Below, in pieces: positions 32,869-41,256 of a DNA stretch of 64,000 bases; position 1 is the first letter of the stretch; the number at the start of each line of letters is the position of its first letter. Location of the stretch: the NCBI GenBank assembly GCA_022601645.1, contig JAJACH010000001.1, forward strand, positions 744,001 through 808,000, written 5' to 3'. The notes below the pieces were generated by a model that worked only from the letters and a program-made list of their open reading frames with translations, did not search any database and was not told the origin of the DNA. The stretch is from Chlamydiia bacterium (GTDB taxonomy: Bacteria; Chlamydiota; Chlamydiia; Chlamydiales; Simkaniaceae). The position numbers and the translations under genes were made by a program.

Positions 32869-34968
32869 CTACACGATTTCAAAGATATCAGCAACTTGAA
32901 CAGTCAGCTCATGGTCAACAGTCTGCTCCTCCCCCGTAAAAATACTTTTCAGCCTGGGGTGATTCGATAACAGAACAGACACTTTATCAGGCGTTGTCAT
33001 CAGCCGTTTTCCGACAACCACTACCTTCTTCCCCTCAAACTCTCTGATAAATGCCACACCATTTTTAGCCTGAAGAGGTGAATAGGTGCCGTGCAAAAAA
33101 AGATCCTTGTGGTTTTTTCGATAATTTAGCCCAATCTTTAAAAGCGTGTGTTTTGGATGCTTTTTCTTTCTCAAAAGAGCCTCATAATCAACGGCACGTC
33201 GATTATCTGGATCGACTAAATAAAATGCCCATTCCTCGGTTCCTTGATAAAGATCAAAGATGCCTGGTATGCCTAAACGTAGCACGTTTGCTGAAAGTGA
33301 TTTTAAGCGACCTAGTGCGTTGACCATCTTTTCAAAGGGTTTAAAAGACGCTAAAAAAGGCCCATGGCTTAGAATGGCCCGTGAAAAATGCTTTAGCTCA
33401 TTCTCGTAGTTTTCATTTTGGTTAACCCAATTGGTCTGAGCCTTACTCTCACGCGCCGCTTTCACAACGTATTCCACAAGCCGCCATTCTAAGCTTGCCA
33501 AAGCATCGTCGTTCCAAAACCCTAACATGGTCTGATAGATGAAATACTCCATATTCGGATCAGGTGGATTAAGCGGTTGATTGATTTCTCTCCACTCAAA
33601 CACTTTCTCTTCCCAAACATCAGCAAGCTCAGAGAGAAGTGACAAACGAAGGCGTACATCTTCAGAGCGCTTTGTGTCATGGGTTGTCCCTGTTGTAAAT
33701 CCATACGGATGGTGCTCTAAGTGATATTGATTTAAAGCGTGGAACTCATCAATAGAACAGCCAAAAATATCGGGATGGCCACCTACCTCGTTGAGGGCTA
33801 AGAGCCTATTGTATTGATAAAGCTGTGTGTCCTCAAGCCCCTTTGCCATAACAACCGGTGAAATTTGCTGGAAACGCATCCGGTAAGCATCACCCTCTCT
33901 TTCGTAGGTGCGGTACACAGAGCACGCCGCAAGTTCATCAACGACTTCGCCCTTATCTTTATCCTTTGATAAAACCGTCAGTTGATCAAGTTCACTTGCC
34001 AAATACAACAAAGCATATTCCCGCTTGTTTTTGTCCAAAAGCGCCTGATAGTCGATCTTTTCATCGATAAATTTGTGATAAATATCGGTAAGCCTTTCTT
34101 CGCTAGTCTGATCAATGAATATGCCCGTTAAATGGCCAAGTGTTTCATAGCCAACAGTCCCGTCCACCTCCCAATCGTCTGGCAAGTGTTCCCCATGACC
34201 TAAAATCTTCTCAACGACAATCGGCAAATCGGGATAACGTTTCTTGATGCGATGAAAAACCCCTTGAGGATCATAAAACCCATCGGGATGATCAATCCGA
34301 ATACCATCTACATATCCCTCATCGATAAGCTCAAACAAAAATTTGTGGTACTCATCAAACACATGATCGAGTTCAATTCTAAGCGCTGCCAATCCATAAA
34401 TATCAAAAAAACGCCTGTAATTCACATTGTGATACGCCGCCTGCCAAAACTCTAACTTGTAAAAATCGCTTTTAGGCAACCGTCTATCATATACATACGT
34501 ATACTGACCGTCCTCTCTCACATCGCCTTTCTTAATTGCCTCATCAAGCGTGTCTCCTAAGATGGGGAACAAAAGCTTCCCCTTTAAATCCTCTTGAGGC
34601 GGATTCCAATGAATGTCAAAATACTCAGCATATTTAGAGCTTGGACCATGCTCTAAAACGTGATACCACCACGGGTTTTCCTCAGTAGCTGCCATGTGAT
34701 TTGCCACTAAATCGAAATAATGAAACATCCCCCGCTCTTTTAGCCCCCCACAAAACGCCTTATACTCAGCAAACGTCCCAATTTCAGGATTGATATGATG
34801 AGGGCTGACCACATCATAGCCGTGCATACTCCCCTTTTCCGCCTTCAAATACGGCGAGCAATAGACTCCCTCAACCCCCATCTCTTTTAAATAATCCAAA
34901 ATGCCTAGTGCATCTTTAAACGTAAACTCACGATTAAATTGTAAACGATACACACTCGTTGGTCTCAT
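32869..34968 (-). CDS. treY: Maltooligosyl trehalose synthase
   Basis: 699 residues, typical family length. GH13 TreY motifs in order: STYRLQF-like SVYRLQFNREFTF at the start, GVEGVYCSPYLKAEKGSMHGYDV (split at KGS), FDLVANHMA, YVDGIRIDHPDGFYDP with the catalytic Asp, IVVEKIL with the catalytic Glu, and GTTHDTKRSEDVR. TreY rearranges the reducing end of maltooligosaccharides to a trehalose unit, later released by TreZ. No treZ is in this window. The ATG overlaps the GDPD stop by 4 bases (ATGA), so both are translated together. It links to glycogen metabolism, common in chlamydiae. Confidence 0.93.
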   Translation of the reverse strand: MRPTSVYRLQFNREFTFKDALGILDYLKEMGVEGVYCSPYLKAEKGSMHGYDVVSPHHINPEIGTFAEYKAFCGGLKERGMFHYFDLVANHMAATEENPWWYHVLEHGPSSKYAEYFDIHWNPPQEDLKGKLLFPILGDTLDEAIKKGDVREDGQYTYVYDRRLPKSDFYKLEFWQAAYHNVNYRRFFDIYGLAALRIELDHVFDEYHKFLFELIDEGYVDGIRIDHPDGFYDPQGVFHRIKKRYPDLPIVVEKILGHGEHLPDDWEVDGTVGYETLGHLTGIFIDQTSEERLTDIYHKFIDEKIDYQALLDKNKREYALLYLASELDQLTVLSKDKDKGEVVDELAACSVYRTYEREGDAYRMRFQQISPVVMAKGLEDTQLYQYNRLLALNEVGGHPDIFGCSIDEFHALNQYHLEHHPYGFTTGTTHDTKRSEDVRLRLSLLSELADVWEEKVFEWREINQPLNPPDPNMEYFIYQTMLGFWNDDALASLEWRLVEYVVKAARESKAQTNWVNQNENYENELKHFSRAILSHGPFLASFKPFEKMVNALGRLKSLSANVLRLGIPGIFDLYQGTEEWAFYLVDPDNRRAVDYEALLRKKKHPKHTLLKIGLNYRKNHKDLFLHGTYSPLQAKNGVAFIREFEGKKVVVVGKRLMTTPDKVSVLLSNHPRLKSIFTGEEQTVDHELTVQVADIFEIV

Positions 34969-35576
34969 AACTCTTGCATCTTCCTCGGATCATTCGTGAT
35001 GATTCCATCAACTCCCCAGTCGATTAAATCCTTTGCGCGCTCAAAATCGTCTACCGCCCAAACCCAGACTGTGTGTCCGTCTTCTTTTAACTGCTCAACA
35101 AATGCTTTAGTGAGCCCCTCATCATTAATCCCTACCAAGTCACTATGCCCCGTTACAAGACCCATGTGATCGGCAACTTCAATCCGCGTGAAACCTTCTG
35201 CATCAACTTCAAGCCATTCCATGACCTGCGCATTGAGACTTCCTATCACCACATCCGAGCCCTCACAAAGAGCAATCGCATCTTTCACCAAAGTGCGATC
35301 TTCTGGCTTAAGCTCAACCATTACAGGATGACCAAGCGCAAGAACCTCTTTTAACGTCGGAATTTGATACTTTTTTAACTCCTCTCGGGTCTGCTCGACA
35401 ATTTTTTTCCCCTCAACATCGAAATCGTGCACAACAACGGGCACGCCATCTTTGGATAGATGCACATCACACTCTAAATAATCAGCGCCAATTTGCATCG
35501 CAACGCGAAAGGCTTGTAAGGTATTTTCGTGGCATTCAATCGAGGCCCCACGATGGGCAATAATTTCTACTGGCAT
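34965..35576 (-). CDS. Glycerophosphodiester phosphodiesterase
   Basis: 203 residues from the ATG at 35576 (MPVEIIAHRGASIECHEN); the longer frame to 35735 overlaps the divergent gene. The GDPD metal and acid-base residues are visible: HRG, then EN, then LECDVHLSKDGVPVVVHD and VMVELKPE. Shorter than usual (about 240), with the insertion region reduced. It splits glycerophosphodiesters into glycerol-3-phosphate and an alcohol, feeding GlpD. It is the first gene of the operon with treY and an MFS carrier, and no signal peptide is present, so it acts in the cytosol. Confidence 0.92.
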   Translation of the reverse strand: MPVEIIAHRGASIECHENTLQAFRVAMQIGADYLECDVHLSKDGVPVVVHDFDVEGKKIVEQTREELKKYQIPTLKEVLALGHPVMVELKPEDRTLVKDAIALCEGSDVVIGSLNAQVMEWLEVDAEGFTRIEVADHMGLVTGHSDLVGINDEGLTKAFVEQLKEDGHTVWVWAVDDFERAKDLIDWGVDGIITNDPRKMQEL

Positions 35577-35624
35577 ACCAAACATATACTTGGATTCAAT
35601 CCCAAAATCGAGTACTATTTTCGC

Positions 35625-36137
35625 ATGGCAGTTCGAGTAGGAATGACAGGTGAATGTGAATATATCGGCCATGTTCACGCTCTTTATGTGCATTGTGTCG
35701 TCGATGGAGTCGTAAAACCCTTGCCGATTGAACAACTTAGAAATGATCCCGCTTTACATACTCAATTAGATCGGATTGAGACTTTACACAACATGTGTTG
35801 TCCCAAAAGACAAGACATTGTAGGTGATGATCCTCCCCTTGTCTTTAACCATCACCACATTAGTGGACAACTGCATTTTACAGACGGTTCTCCTCATGCA
35901 CCAATAAATTCTTTAGTTGCTCTGCAAAGACGCAATTCTCACTATCTCCTCTCCATGCGCGGCGTTGGTGTTGTTGATATCACCCACCAAATGCCAAAAG
36001 TCCGCCAAGCGCTCGAAGCACACTATCACGTGCCCTATTTTGACGAGCGAGACACAACTCTCACTGCCGTCTTAATTACAGGGGTCTCCCTCTTTATTTT
36101 TTTTGGGATTCTATGGTATACTGCCTCCCATGAGTAA
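35625..36137 (+). CDS. Tail-anchored protein of unknown function
   Basis: 170 residues from the ATG at 35625; an ATG at 35643 with GAGTAGGA just before it is an alternative. A soluble His-rich N-terminal domain (NHHHISGQLHF) ends in a single C-terminal membrane helix (AVLITGVSLFIFFGILWY) with a seven-residue tail (TASHE end), the design of a tail-anchored protein. No family recognised. Its end overlaps mnmA by 8 bases. Two more proteins of the same design follow mnmA. Confidence 0.65.
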   Translation: MAVRVGMTGECEYIGHVHALYVHCVVDGVVKPLPIEQLRNDPALHTQLDRIETLHNMCCPKRQDIVGDDPPLVFNHHHISGQLHFTDGSPHAPINSLVALQRRNSHYLLSMRGVGVVDITHQMPKVRQALEAHYHVPYFDERDTTLTAVLITGVSLFIFFGILWYTASHE

Positions 36138-37179
36138 AGGGACAGTAGCTGTTGGACTATCCGGTGGAGTTGACTCAGCCGTTTCAGCATATCTTCTTAA
36201 AAACCAAGGCTATGAAGTCTTTGGTCTATTCATGCGCAATTGGGCAGATGATGAACAGTGCAATGCAAGTGATGATTTTAAAGACGTCGAACGGGTCTGT
36301 CAAATCTTAGATATCCCCTATTACACCGTAGATTTTTGTAAAGATTACTGGGATCGCGTTTTCAAGGAATTCTTAGACAGGTTAAAAGAAGGTGTCACTC
36401 CCAACCCCGACGTGCTCTGTAATCGCGAAATCAAATTTTCTGCCCTCTACCAAAGAGCCAAAACACTTGGGGCTGACTATCTCGCCACAGGCCATTACTG
36501 CCAAACCAAAACTGGCAAACTCCTGCGAGGCCATGACCCGAATAAAGACCAGTCTTACTTCCTCTACATGGTGAAAGCGGCCGTTTTAAAAGACGTGCTT
36601 TTCCCCCTAGGTGGCTTAGAAAAACCGATGGTGCGCAAAATCGCCGAAGAAGCCGGACTACCCGTCCACGACAAACGCGATTCAACCGGCATCTGCTTTA
36701 TCGGGAAACGCCCCTTCCGTGAATTCGTAAAAAAGTACATCCCGATGAAGCCCGGCCCTTTTATTGATACCAACGGCAAGCCTCTTGGCGAGCACGAAGG
36801 CGCCTTTTACTACACCATCGGCCAGAGAAAAGGCCTTGGAATCGGAGGTCCTGGAGATGCGTGGTTTGTCGTTGATAAAGACATCGACACTAACACCGTC
36901 ACCCTTGCTCAGGGAGAAAACCATGAAGCGCTTTTCCACACTTCACTTGAAGCGAAAGAGCTCACCTGGGTCGACTCCCCGCCCAAATTACCCATAAAAT
37001 GCAGTGCAAAAGTACGCTACCGGCAGACCGATGTCCCTTGCACTATCACACAAACAAACAAAGGAATTACCGTGAATTTTGAAAGTCCAATGCGGGCGAT
37101 TACGCCCGGACAATCTGTTGTCTTCTATGACAAAAATACATGCCTTGGCGGCGCTATTATCTACGGGAGGTCAAAATAA
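36130..37179 (+). CDS. mnmA: tRNA-specific 2-thiouridylase
   Basis: 349 residues from the ATG at 36130. PP-loop ATP-binding GLSGGVDSAVSAYLL at the N-terminus; catalytic cysteines in VLCNREIKF and DSTGICFIGKR; the tRNA-recognition block RGHDPNKDQSYFL follows the first. The enzyme puts sulfur on U34 of tRNAs for Lys, Glu and Gln. It overlaps the tail-anchored gene before it by 8 bases and shares TAATG with the next one, so the housekeeping gene is embedded in an operon of unknown membrane proteins. Confidence 0.96.
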   Translation: MSKGTVAVGLSGGVDSAVSAYLLKNQGYEVFGLFMRNWADDEQCNASDDFKDVERVCQILDIPYYTVDFCKDYWDRVFKEFLDRLKEGVTPNPDVLCNREIKFSALYQRAKTLGADYLATGHYCQTKTGKLLRGHDPNKDQSYFLYMVKAAVLKDVLFPLGGLEKPMVRKIAEEAGLPVHDKRDSTGICFIGKRPFREFVKKYIPMKPGPFIDTNGKPLGEHEGAFYYTIGQRKGLGIGGPGDAWFVVDKDIDTNTVTLAQGENHEALFHTSLEAKELTWVDSPPKLPIKCSAKVRYRQTDVPCTITQTNKGITVNFESPMRAITPGQSVVFYDKNTCLGGAIIYGRSK

Positions 37180-37517
37180 TGTTCATTCCAACCTCCGGTA
37201 CCATCTCGTTCGGTCATGAGCTGTTCTCGCGCGATTCTAACCCCTATGTCATGGCTCATCTTTCATTGGATAATGGCAAGGAACAAGACATTCGTTTCCC
37301 CATTCAAACGCTTCCCATCTTCGCAAGCGGTGTGGGTTTAGTAAACGGAGAGCTTGTGCGCCCCGTTAATATGCCTGAGTTTCTTGAAGTCCTTAGCACT
37401 CCTTACGAAGAAGAAACACCTCCACCACCTCAATACCGCAGCGCCATTTTAACAACCATTACAGCCTTAAGCCTTCTTATCGTCTCTTCCCCGTTTTTCC
37501 TAGGAGAATCAGCATGA
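37179..37517 (+). CDS. Small tail-anchored protein of unknown function
   Basis: 112 residues; start ATG shares its A with the mnmA stop (TAATG), with GGGAGGTCAAA upstream as ribosome site. A soluble beta-rich domain (about residues 1-85) leads through a proline-rich linker (EEETPPPPQ) to one C-terminal helix (SAILTTITALSLLIVSSPFFLG). Same design as the genes at 35625 and 37514. No family recognised. Confidence 0.7.
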   Translation: MFIPTSGTISFGHELFSRDSNPYVMAHLSLDNGKEQDIRFPIQTLPIFASGVGLVNGELVRPVNMPEFLEVLSTPYEEETPPPPQYRSAILTTITALSLLIVSSPFFLGESA

Positions 37518-38158
37518 AATTAGATGGATTTATCGTACTTGGTAACCAAACAGCATGTAGGGTTACCCCTTCAAATGAACACGTAAGCTTTATACCCTCA
37601 TGCTTAGTTGAGCGAATTGGAAGAGATTTGACTAAAAAACTCTCAAACTTTGAATTCCCAATAGCCTGTTTAGCGCAAATGCAAGGAAATTTAATCACTC
37701 TCTCAGGGCGAACCTATCAAGTATGGGGCGCTGATCCAAAGGCTCGAATTAGAACCTTAATAGCTCATCACGACCATTTTTGTGTAGAAGTCCCTCCTTT
37801 AGCTGATTCTGACGAACTGCCAACTGTCAAATTAAGGGGTGAAGTCACAACAAGATCCCACCAAGGTACTCTTTTAGTTGATGACACACACTACGTTCCC
37901 TCTCAAGATGCCTTAGGAACCTATCGAATGAAACACTCAAGTGGCCGCGTTTATCAATTAGAATATCAATTAGGAAAAACGCTTGAAGTAGCGCTATTTC
38001 AGCTCGCCCATGTTAAAGCTGAAGATTCAATCAATAGACTTGCTCTAGCAAACCTCCGCTCTAGAATGGATGTTAGAGATTATTTAGATTATGGTGTTCT
38101 TGCGTGTTTAATTATACTTATTGGAGTAAACATCTACAGCTTTGTAGAACCAGATTAA
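37514..38158 (+). CDS. Tail-anchored protein of unknown function
   Basis: 214 residues; ATG overlaps the previous stop (ATGA), with CTAGGAGAATCAGC upstream. Soluble mixed domain followed by a single C-terminal membrane helix (YGVLACLIILIGVNIYSFV) and a three-residue tail. Its N-terminal part is probably beta-rich (ITLSGRTYQVWG, and TLLVDDTHYVPS). No family recognised. Last of the three tail-anchored genes around mnmA. Confidence 0.7.
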   Translation: MKLDGFIVLGNQTACRVTPSNEHVSFIPSCLVERIGRDLTKKLSNFEFPIACLAQMQGNLITLSGRTYQVWGADPKARIRTLIAHHDHFCVEVPPLADSDELPTVKLRGEVTTRSHQGTLLVDDTHYVPSQDALGTYRMKHSSGRVYQLEYQLGKTLEVALFQLAHVKAEDSINRLALANLRSRMDVRDYLDYGVLACLIILIGVNIYSFVEPD

Positions 38159-38166
38159 AAATGGGT

Positions 38167-38583
38167 TTAAACAAACATGTCATACGTAAGAGCTGGGTAA
38201 GAAAAGACCACATCGAGCTTTACTTCTTTTTCAAGGTCTACTCCAGAGCAAGTGATTGTGTTTTCTCCAACACGAACAGTAGCTGGATTTAAAGACACTA
38301 GATGGAGAAATACTCCTTCAGGAAGAGAGACTAATTTGATTTCCAAAGCATCAGTTGGAGCGTCTGCAGACATCTGAAACATCGACTGACTTACCATCAT
38401 GTTACCCTGTGCATTGCTTTTGACCGGCATCTTAGCAAAGAATTCTGCGGCCGTTGAACGCGTTCTGATATCTACCTCTGTAATTGGAGTGCCAAATAAT
38501 GAAATCGTTGCAGTTCCTACTCTGATCCCATCAGCAGGAGTTAATTCAACTTCACGCAGCCTAACGTAGGGAACTGAGCTCAT
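38167..38583 (-). CDS. Small beta-rich protein of unknown function
   Basis: 138 residues beginning MSSVPYVRLREVEL; ATG at 38583 with CCGAGGTGTAAT upstream. No signal peptide or membrane helix; beta-strand-rich throughout. It resembles the next gene (38648-39058) in length, in the MS..PY start, in an (E)(F/L)F..(M/L)P segment about residue 48 and in the final strand pattern, so the two may be distant paralogues. No family recognised. Convergent with the tail-anchored gene at 37514. Confidence 0.6.
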   Translation of the reverse strand: MSSVPYVRLREVELTPADGIRVGTATISLFGTPITEVDIRTRSTAAEFFAKMPVKSNAQGNMMVSQSMFQMSADAPTDALEIKLVSLPEGVFLHLVSLNPATVRVGENTITCSGVDLEKEVKLDVVFSYPALTYDMFV

Positions 38584-38647
38584 ATTACACCTCGGACATT
38601 TGTTAAGTTTTAGTAAAGTAACTTAAATATTTTTTTGATGCAAGGAT

Positions 38648-39058
38648 TTATTTTAAACCCGTAAGGGCAATAACCCCATCAGTTACGGCTGACACATCCA
38701 ATTCGATTCGAAGAGAACCTGTAAATCGCGTGTCTGTGTGATAGCCAAACATCTCTTCCTTGGAATCGCACATGTAGAGGCTTTTATGAAGCCCGTTAAT
38801 TTGGACCTTTAGACCATCAACCCTTGATACAAGCCTATAAAAGTTCATCCTTCCTCCGAAACCGCACGGCGCCTCAGTGACTTTGTGAATTCCTAGGATA
38901 AGGTCTGTTCGAACCACAAAGCTCTCTTTACCAAAGCTCATGGGAAGACGCTTAAAGAGCTCGCGCTTAGGAATCGTTGTACTCAAGGTTACTTGAGCTA
39001 AGGCCTCTTCTTCAAAATATAGTTTACCCACACCACACTGATACGGCTCAATAGACAT
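38648..39058 (-). CDS. Small beta-rich protein of unknown function, possible paralogue of neighbour
   Basis: 136 residues beginning MSIEPYQCGVG. A GGAGGTGG lies 17 bases before the ATG, too far for ideal use. Beta-rich, no signal peptide, three cysteines. See 38167-38583 for the shared pattern. It could be transcribed with that gene, 64 bases downstream. Confidence 0.6.
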   Translation of the reverse strand: MSIEPYQCGVGKLYFEEEALAQVTLSTTIPKRELFKRLPMSFGKESFVVRTDLILGIHKVTEAPCGFGGRMNFYRLVSRVDGLKVQINGLHKSLYMCDSKEEMFGYHTDTRFTGSLRIELDVSAVTDGVIALTGLK

Positions 39059-39162
39059 AAAAAATATTTTAACCCACCTCCAAGAATGAGTTAAAGCATT
39101 TTTTCACAATGCAATTAAATTTCACTTATATTATAATAATCATTACAAAAAGGTTGGTGGTA

Positions 39163-39579
39163 ATGTTAGAAGTAGTCGATTTATTTAAGGGAATTCCCTC
39201 CGAGGGGTGTCTTGAAACCCTCCACTTAGCTAACGATAAGATTGAAGGTTATGATGACATTGTCGACCTTGTAGAAGATTGTTATGATTTAACAGAGCAT
39301 CCTGAGATTGCTGCAGCTTTTTCTACCTTTAAAACGAACATCGGCCATCTTAGAACTTTATTTGGGAGAGTGGTCGCTATTTGTGCAAAACCTGTTTTTC
39401 CACAGCGAAGTGGCTCGAGTTGTCGAGACGAAGATATCACAGTAGTTGATGAACCATTAATGAAACCAAAGAGCGAGGCTGACCGTAAAATGATTCGGAT
39501 TTGCTACAATGCTTTCAATCGCTTAGTGACTAAAATGGATGCCTCTATTATTTCCATGAAAAAAATGGCTTTCGGCTAA
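39163..39579 (+). CDS. Small helical protein of unknown function
   Basis: 138 residues from the ATG at 39163 (MLEVVDLFKGIPS), which follows GGTTGGTGGTA; the frame upstream to 39109 runs through A+T-rich promoter-like sequence. Mostly alpha-helical and soluble, with several cysteines (about residues 15, 39, 72 and 88). Divergent from the beta-rich gene at 38648. No family recognised. Confidence 0.6.
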   Translation: MLEVVDLFKGIPSEGCLETLHLANDKIEGYDDIVDLVEDCYDLTEHPEIAAAFSTFKTNIGHLRTLFGRVVAICAKPVFPQRSGSSCRDEDITVVDEPLMKPKSEADRKMIRICYNAFNRLVTKMDASIISMKKMAFG

Positions 39580-39624
39580 TTAACACTTCGCCTTTAATGC
39601 TGAAAAGATCTGGAGGATTTTTTC

Positions 39625-41220
39625 ATGCGCGCTTTGCTCCTTGTTTTCACGTGTTCTCTTTTTGCCCACCTTCCAACACCTGAGGCGAATTACCTCAATA
39701 GAGAGAATCTTCAATCTCTTGTAACCCCACAGTGCGCCGCCATTCCCGAAGGTGGGTTTGTGTATTATTTTAATCCTAAAATTCTCTCCTATTTAGAAAA
39801 GCCGTTTGATTTGCAAAAGATCAAAAGCTTGCGTCATATGCTTTCTCCTTACCTTACGATCCCTCTCACAAAACAAGGTTTTGTGAGGGCATCATCACGA
39901 AAAACAGAAGATCAAATTGACACAACCAATTACTCAGCCGTTTGGGTCCGCGATGCTGCATGGGTTTATTTTGGACTTAAAATTGGGTCACAAAAAGAGG
40001 CAAAAACGCTGCTTTTAAATTTGCTTCGTTTTTATTCAAGTAAACCGCAAGTTGAGCGTTTTCTAGCCGTCATTCACAACCCTTCTATCGCTGACCCGAC
40101 ATTAAACCCCAATGCAAAGATGAGTGTTCCTCTGATTCGTTTTTCAAGCAAAACGCTTTCACATCACCAAGTTGAGGGGAAAGATCAAGTATGGAATCAT
40201 TTGCAATTTGATTCACATGCGTTGTTTCTTCTCGCTCTGATAGATGCCATTGAGACAAAACTTTTATTGCCAAGTGAGCTCTCGATAGAAAATTATACCA
40301 TTCTTTCGCTCTTCCCCGCTTTCTTTAATGAGACAAAATACTATGTGAGAGAGGATGCAGGTCCTTGGGAAGAAGAGTTGCAACACAACAGCTCAACGAT
40401 CGGGTTAATCGCTGCAAGTCTCAAAGCTTATCAAAAACACCTTCTTACAAACAAAGCCGTAGTGCAAGGTATAGAAAATGCGATAAGAGGTCCTCAGTCG
40501 AAAAAAATCCGCACCGCGTTAAGTCAGAGAACGCTTGATCAGCTCTACAAAAAAGGGGTAAAAAACGTTGAGTTTAACCTAAGTCTAGGCGGAGAAGCTC
40601 CTGATGTGAATAACACAGGTTATGACCGGCGTGCTGATGCCGCGCTTTTATTCTTAGCAGAGCCTAGAAATACCCTATTTGATTCTCAGCCTAAAAGAAT
40701 CCAAGAAGTCTTGAATATTGTCCTTTCGCTCAAAGGGCCTTATGGTATTTACCGCTATCGCCTCGATGCATATCAAGCAATGAATTACTGGATTACACAT
40801 CACATACCTTCTGTAATTCATGGACCAAAAACTCGAGCGCTTGAGATTATGACGCGGTTTAACAAAGGGTATATGCCAAGCTTACAGCCTTATGACGCCC
40901 AGTGGTTTTTTGATTCGATCATTGCCACACTCTACTACAAACTTTCCTTGCAAACGCCTTCAAAAATTGCGCGTTATTACCTAAGACAAGGTGATTATCA
41001 CCTCAAACGCTCGCTTGGACAACTCACAAGTGATGATGCCAACGCAGTTGATGGTGAAAGTGTCCCCAAGCTCGCCCTTCCTGAAAGCATCGGCACAGTT
41101 TTTGATATCAATTATTTTTTCCGTCCCATGCCCTCACCTATTTGCCCACTTGCTTGGTCAACAGCTTGCATGCGTATTGCACTTCACCATGCCGAGCTTG
41201 CGCATAAAAAGCTAAATTAA
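39625..41220 (+). CDS. Secreted GH15-like (alpha/alpha)6 barrel protein
   Basis: 531 residues; ATG at 39625 has CTGGAGGATTTTTTC upstream and starts a short signal peptide (MRALLLVFTCSLFAH). The body resembles glucoamylase/phosphorylase-kinase-type GH15 domains: NYSAVWVRDAAWVYFGLKIG, the DGPWEEE-like GPWEEELQHNSS with a probable catalytic Glu, and YDRRADAALLFLAEPR. Such enzymes release glucose from alpha-glucans; the phosphorylase kinase version is non-catalytic, so activity is not certain. Its export contrasts with the cytosolic GH63-type enzyme and TreY. It ends 36 bases before phosphoketolase. Confidence 0.75.
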   Translation: MRALLLVFTCSLFAHLPTPEANYLNRENLQSLVTPQCAAIPEGGFVYYFNPKILSYLEKPFDLQKIKSLRHMLSPYLTIPLTKQGFVRASSRKTEDQIDTTNYSAVWVRDAAWVYFGLKIGSQKEAKTLLLNLLRFYSSKPQVERFLAVIHNPSIADPTLNPNAKMSVPLIRFSSKTLSHHQVEGKDQVWNHLQFDSHALFLLALIDAIETKLLLPSELSIENYTILSLFPAFFNETKYYVREDAGPWEEELQHNSSTIGLIAASLKAYQKHLLTNKAVVQGIENAIRGPQSKKIRTALSQRTLDQLYKKGVKNVEFNLSLGGEAPDVNNTGYDRRADAALLFLAEPRNTLFDSQPKRIQEVLNIVLSLKGPYGIYRYRLDAYQAMNYWITHHIPSVIHGPKTRALEIMTRFNKGYMPSLQPYDAQWFFDSIIATLYYKLSLQTPSKIARYYLRQGDYHLKRSLGQLTSDDANAVDGESVPKLALPESIGTVFDINYFFRPMPSPICPLAWSTACMRIALHHAELAHKKLN

Positions 41221-41256
41221 TAAGAAAACTTGCCTGTAATACAAGTTTTTATTTTA

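Noticed and set aside
31641-32894. Start of the MFS transporter at 32894
   Set aside because: It would overlap treY by 26 bases, and the ATG at 32858 has the better ribosome site and matches the transporter N-terminus.
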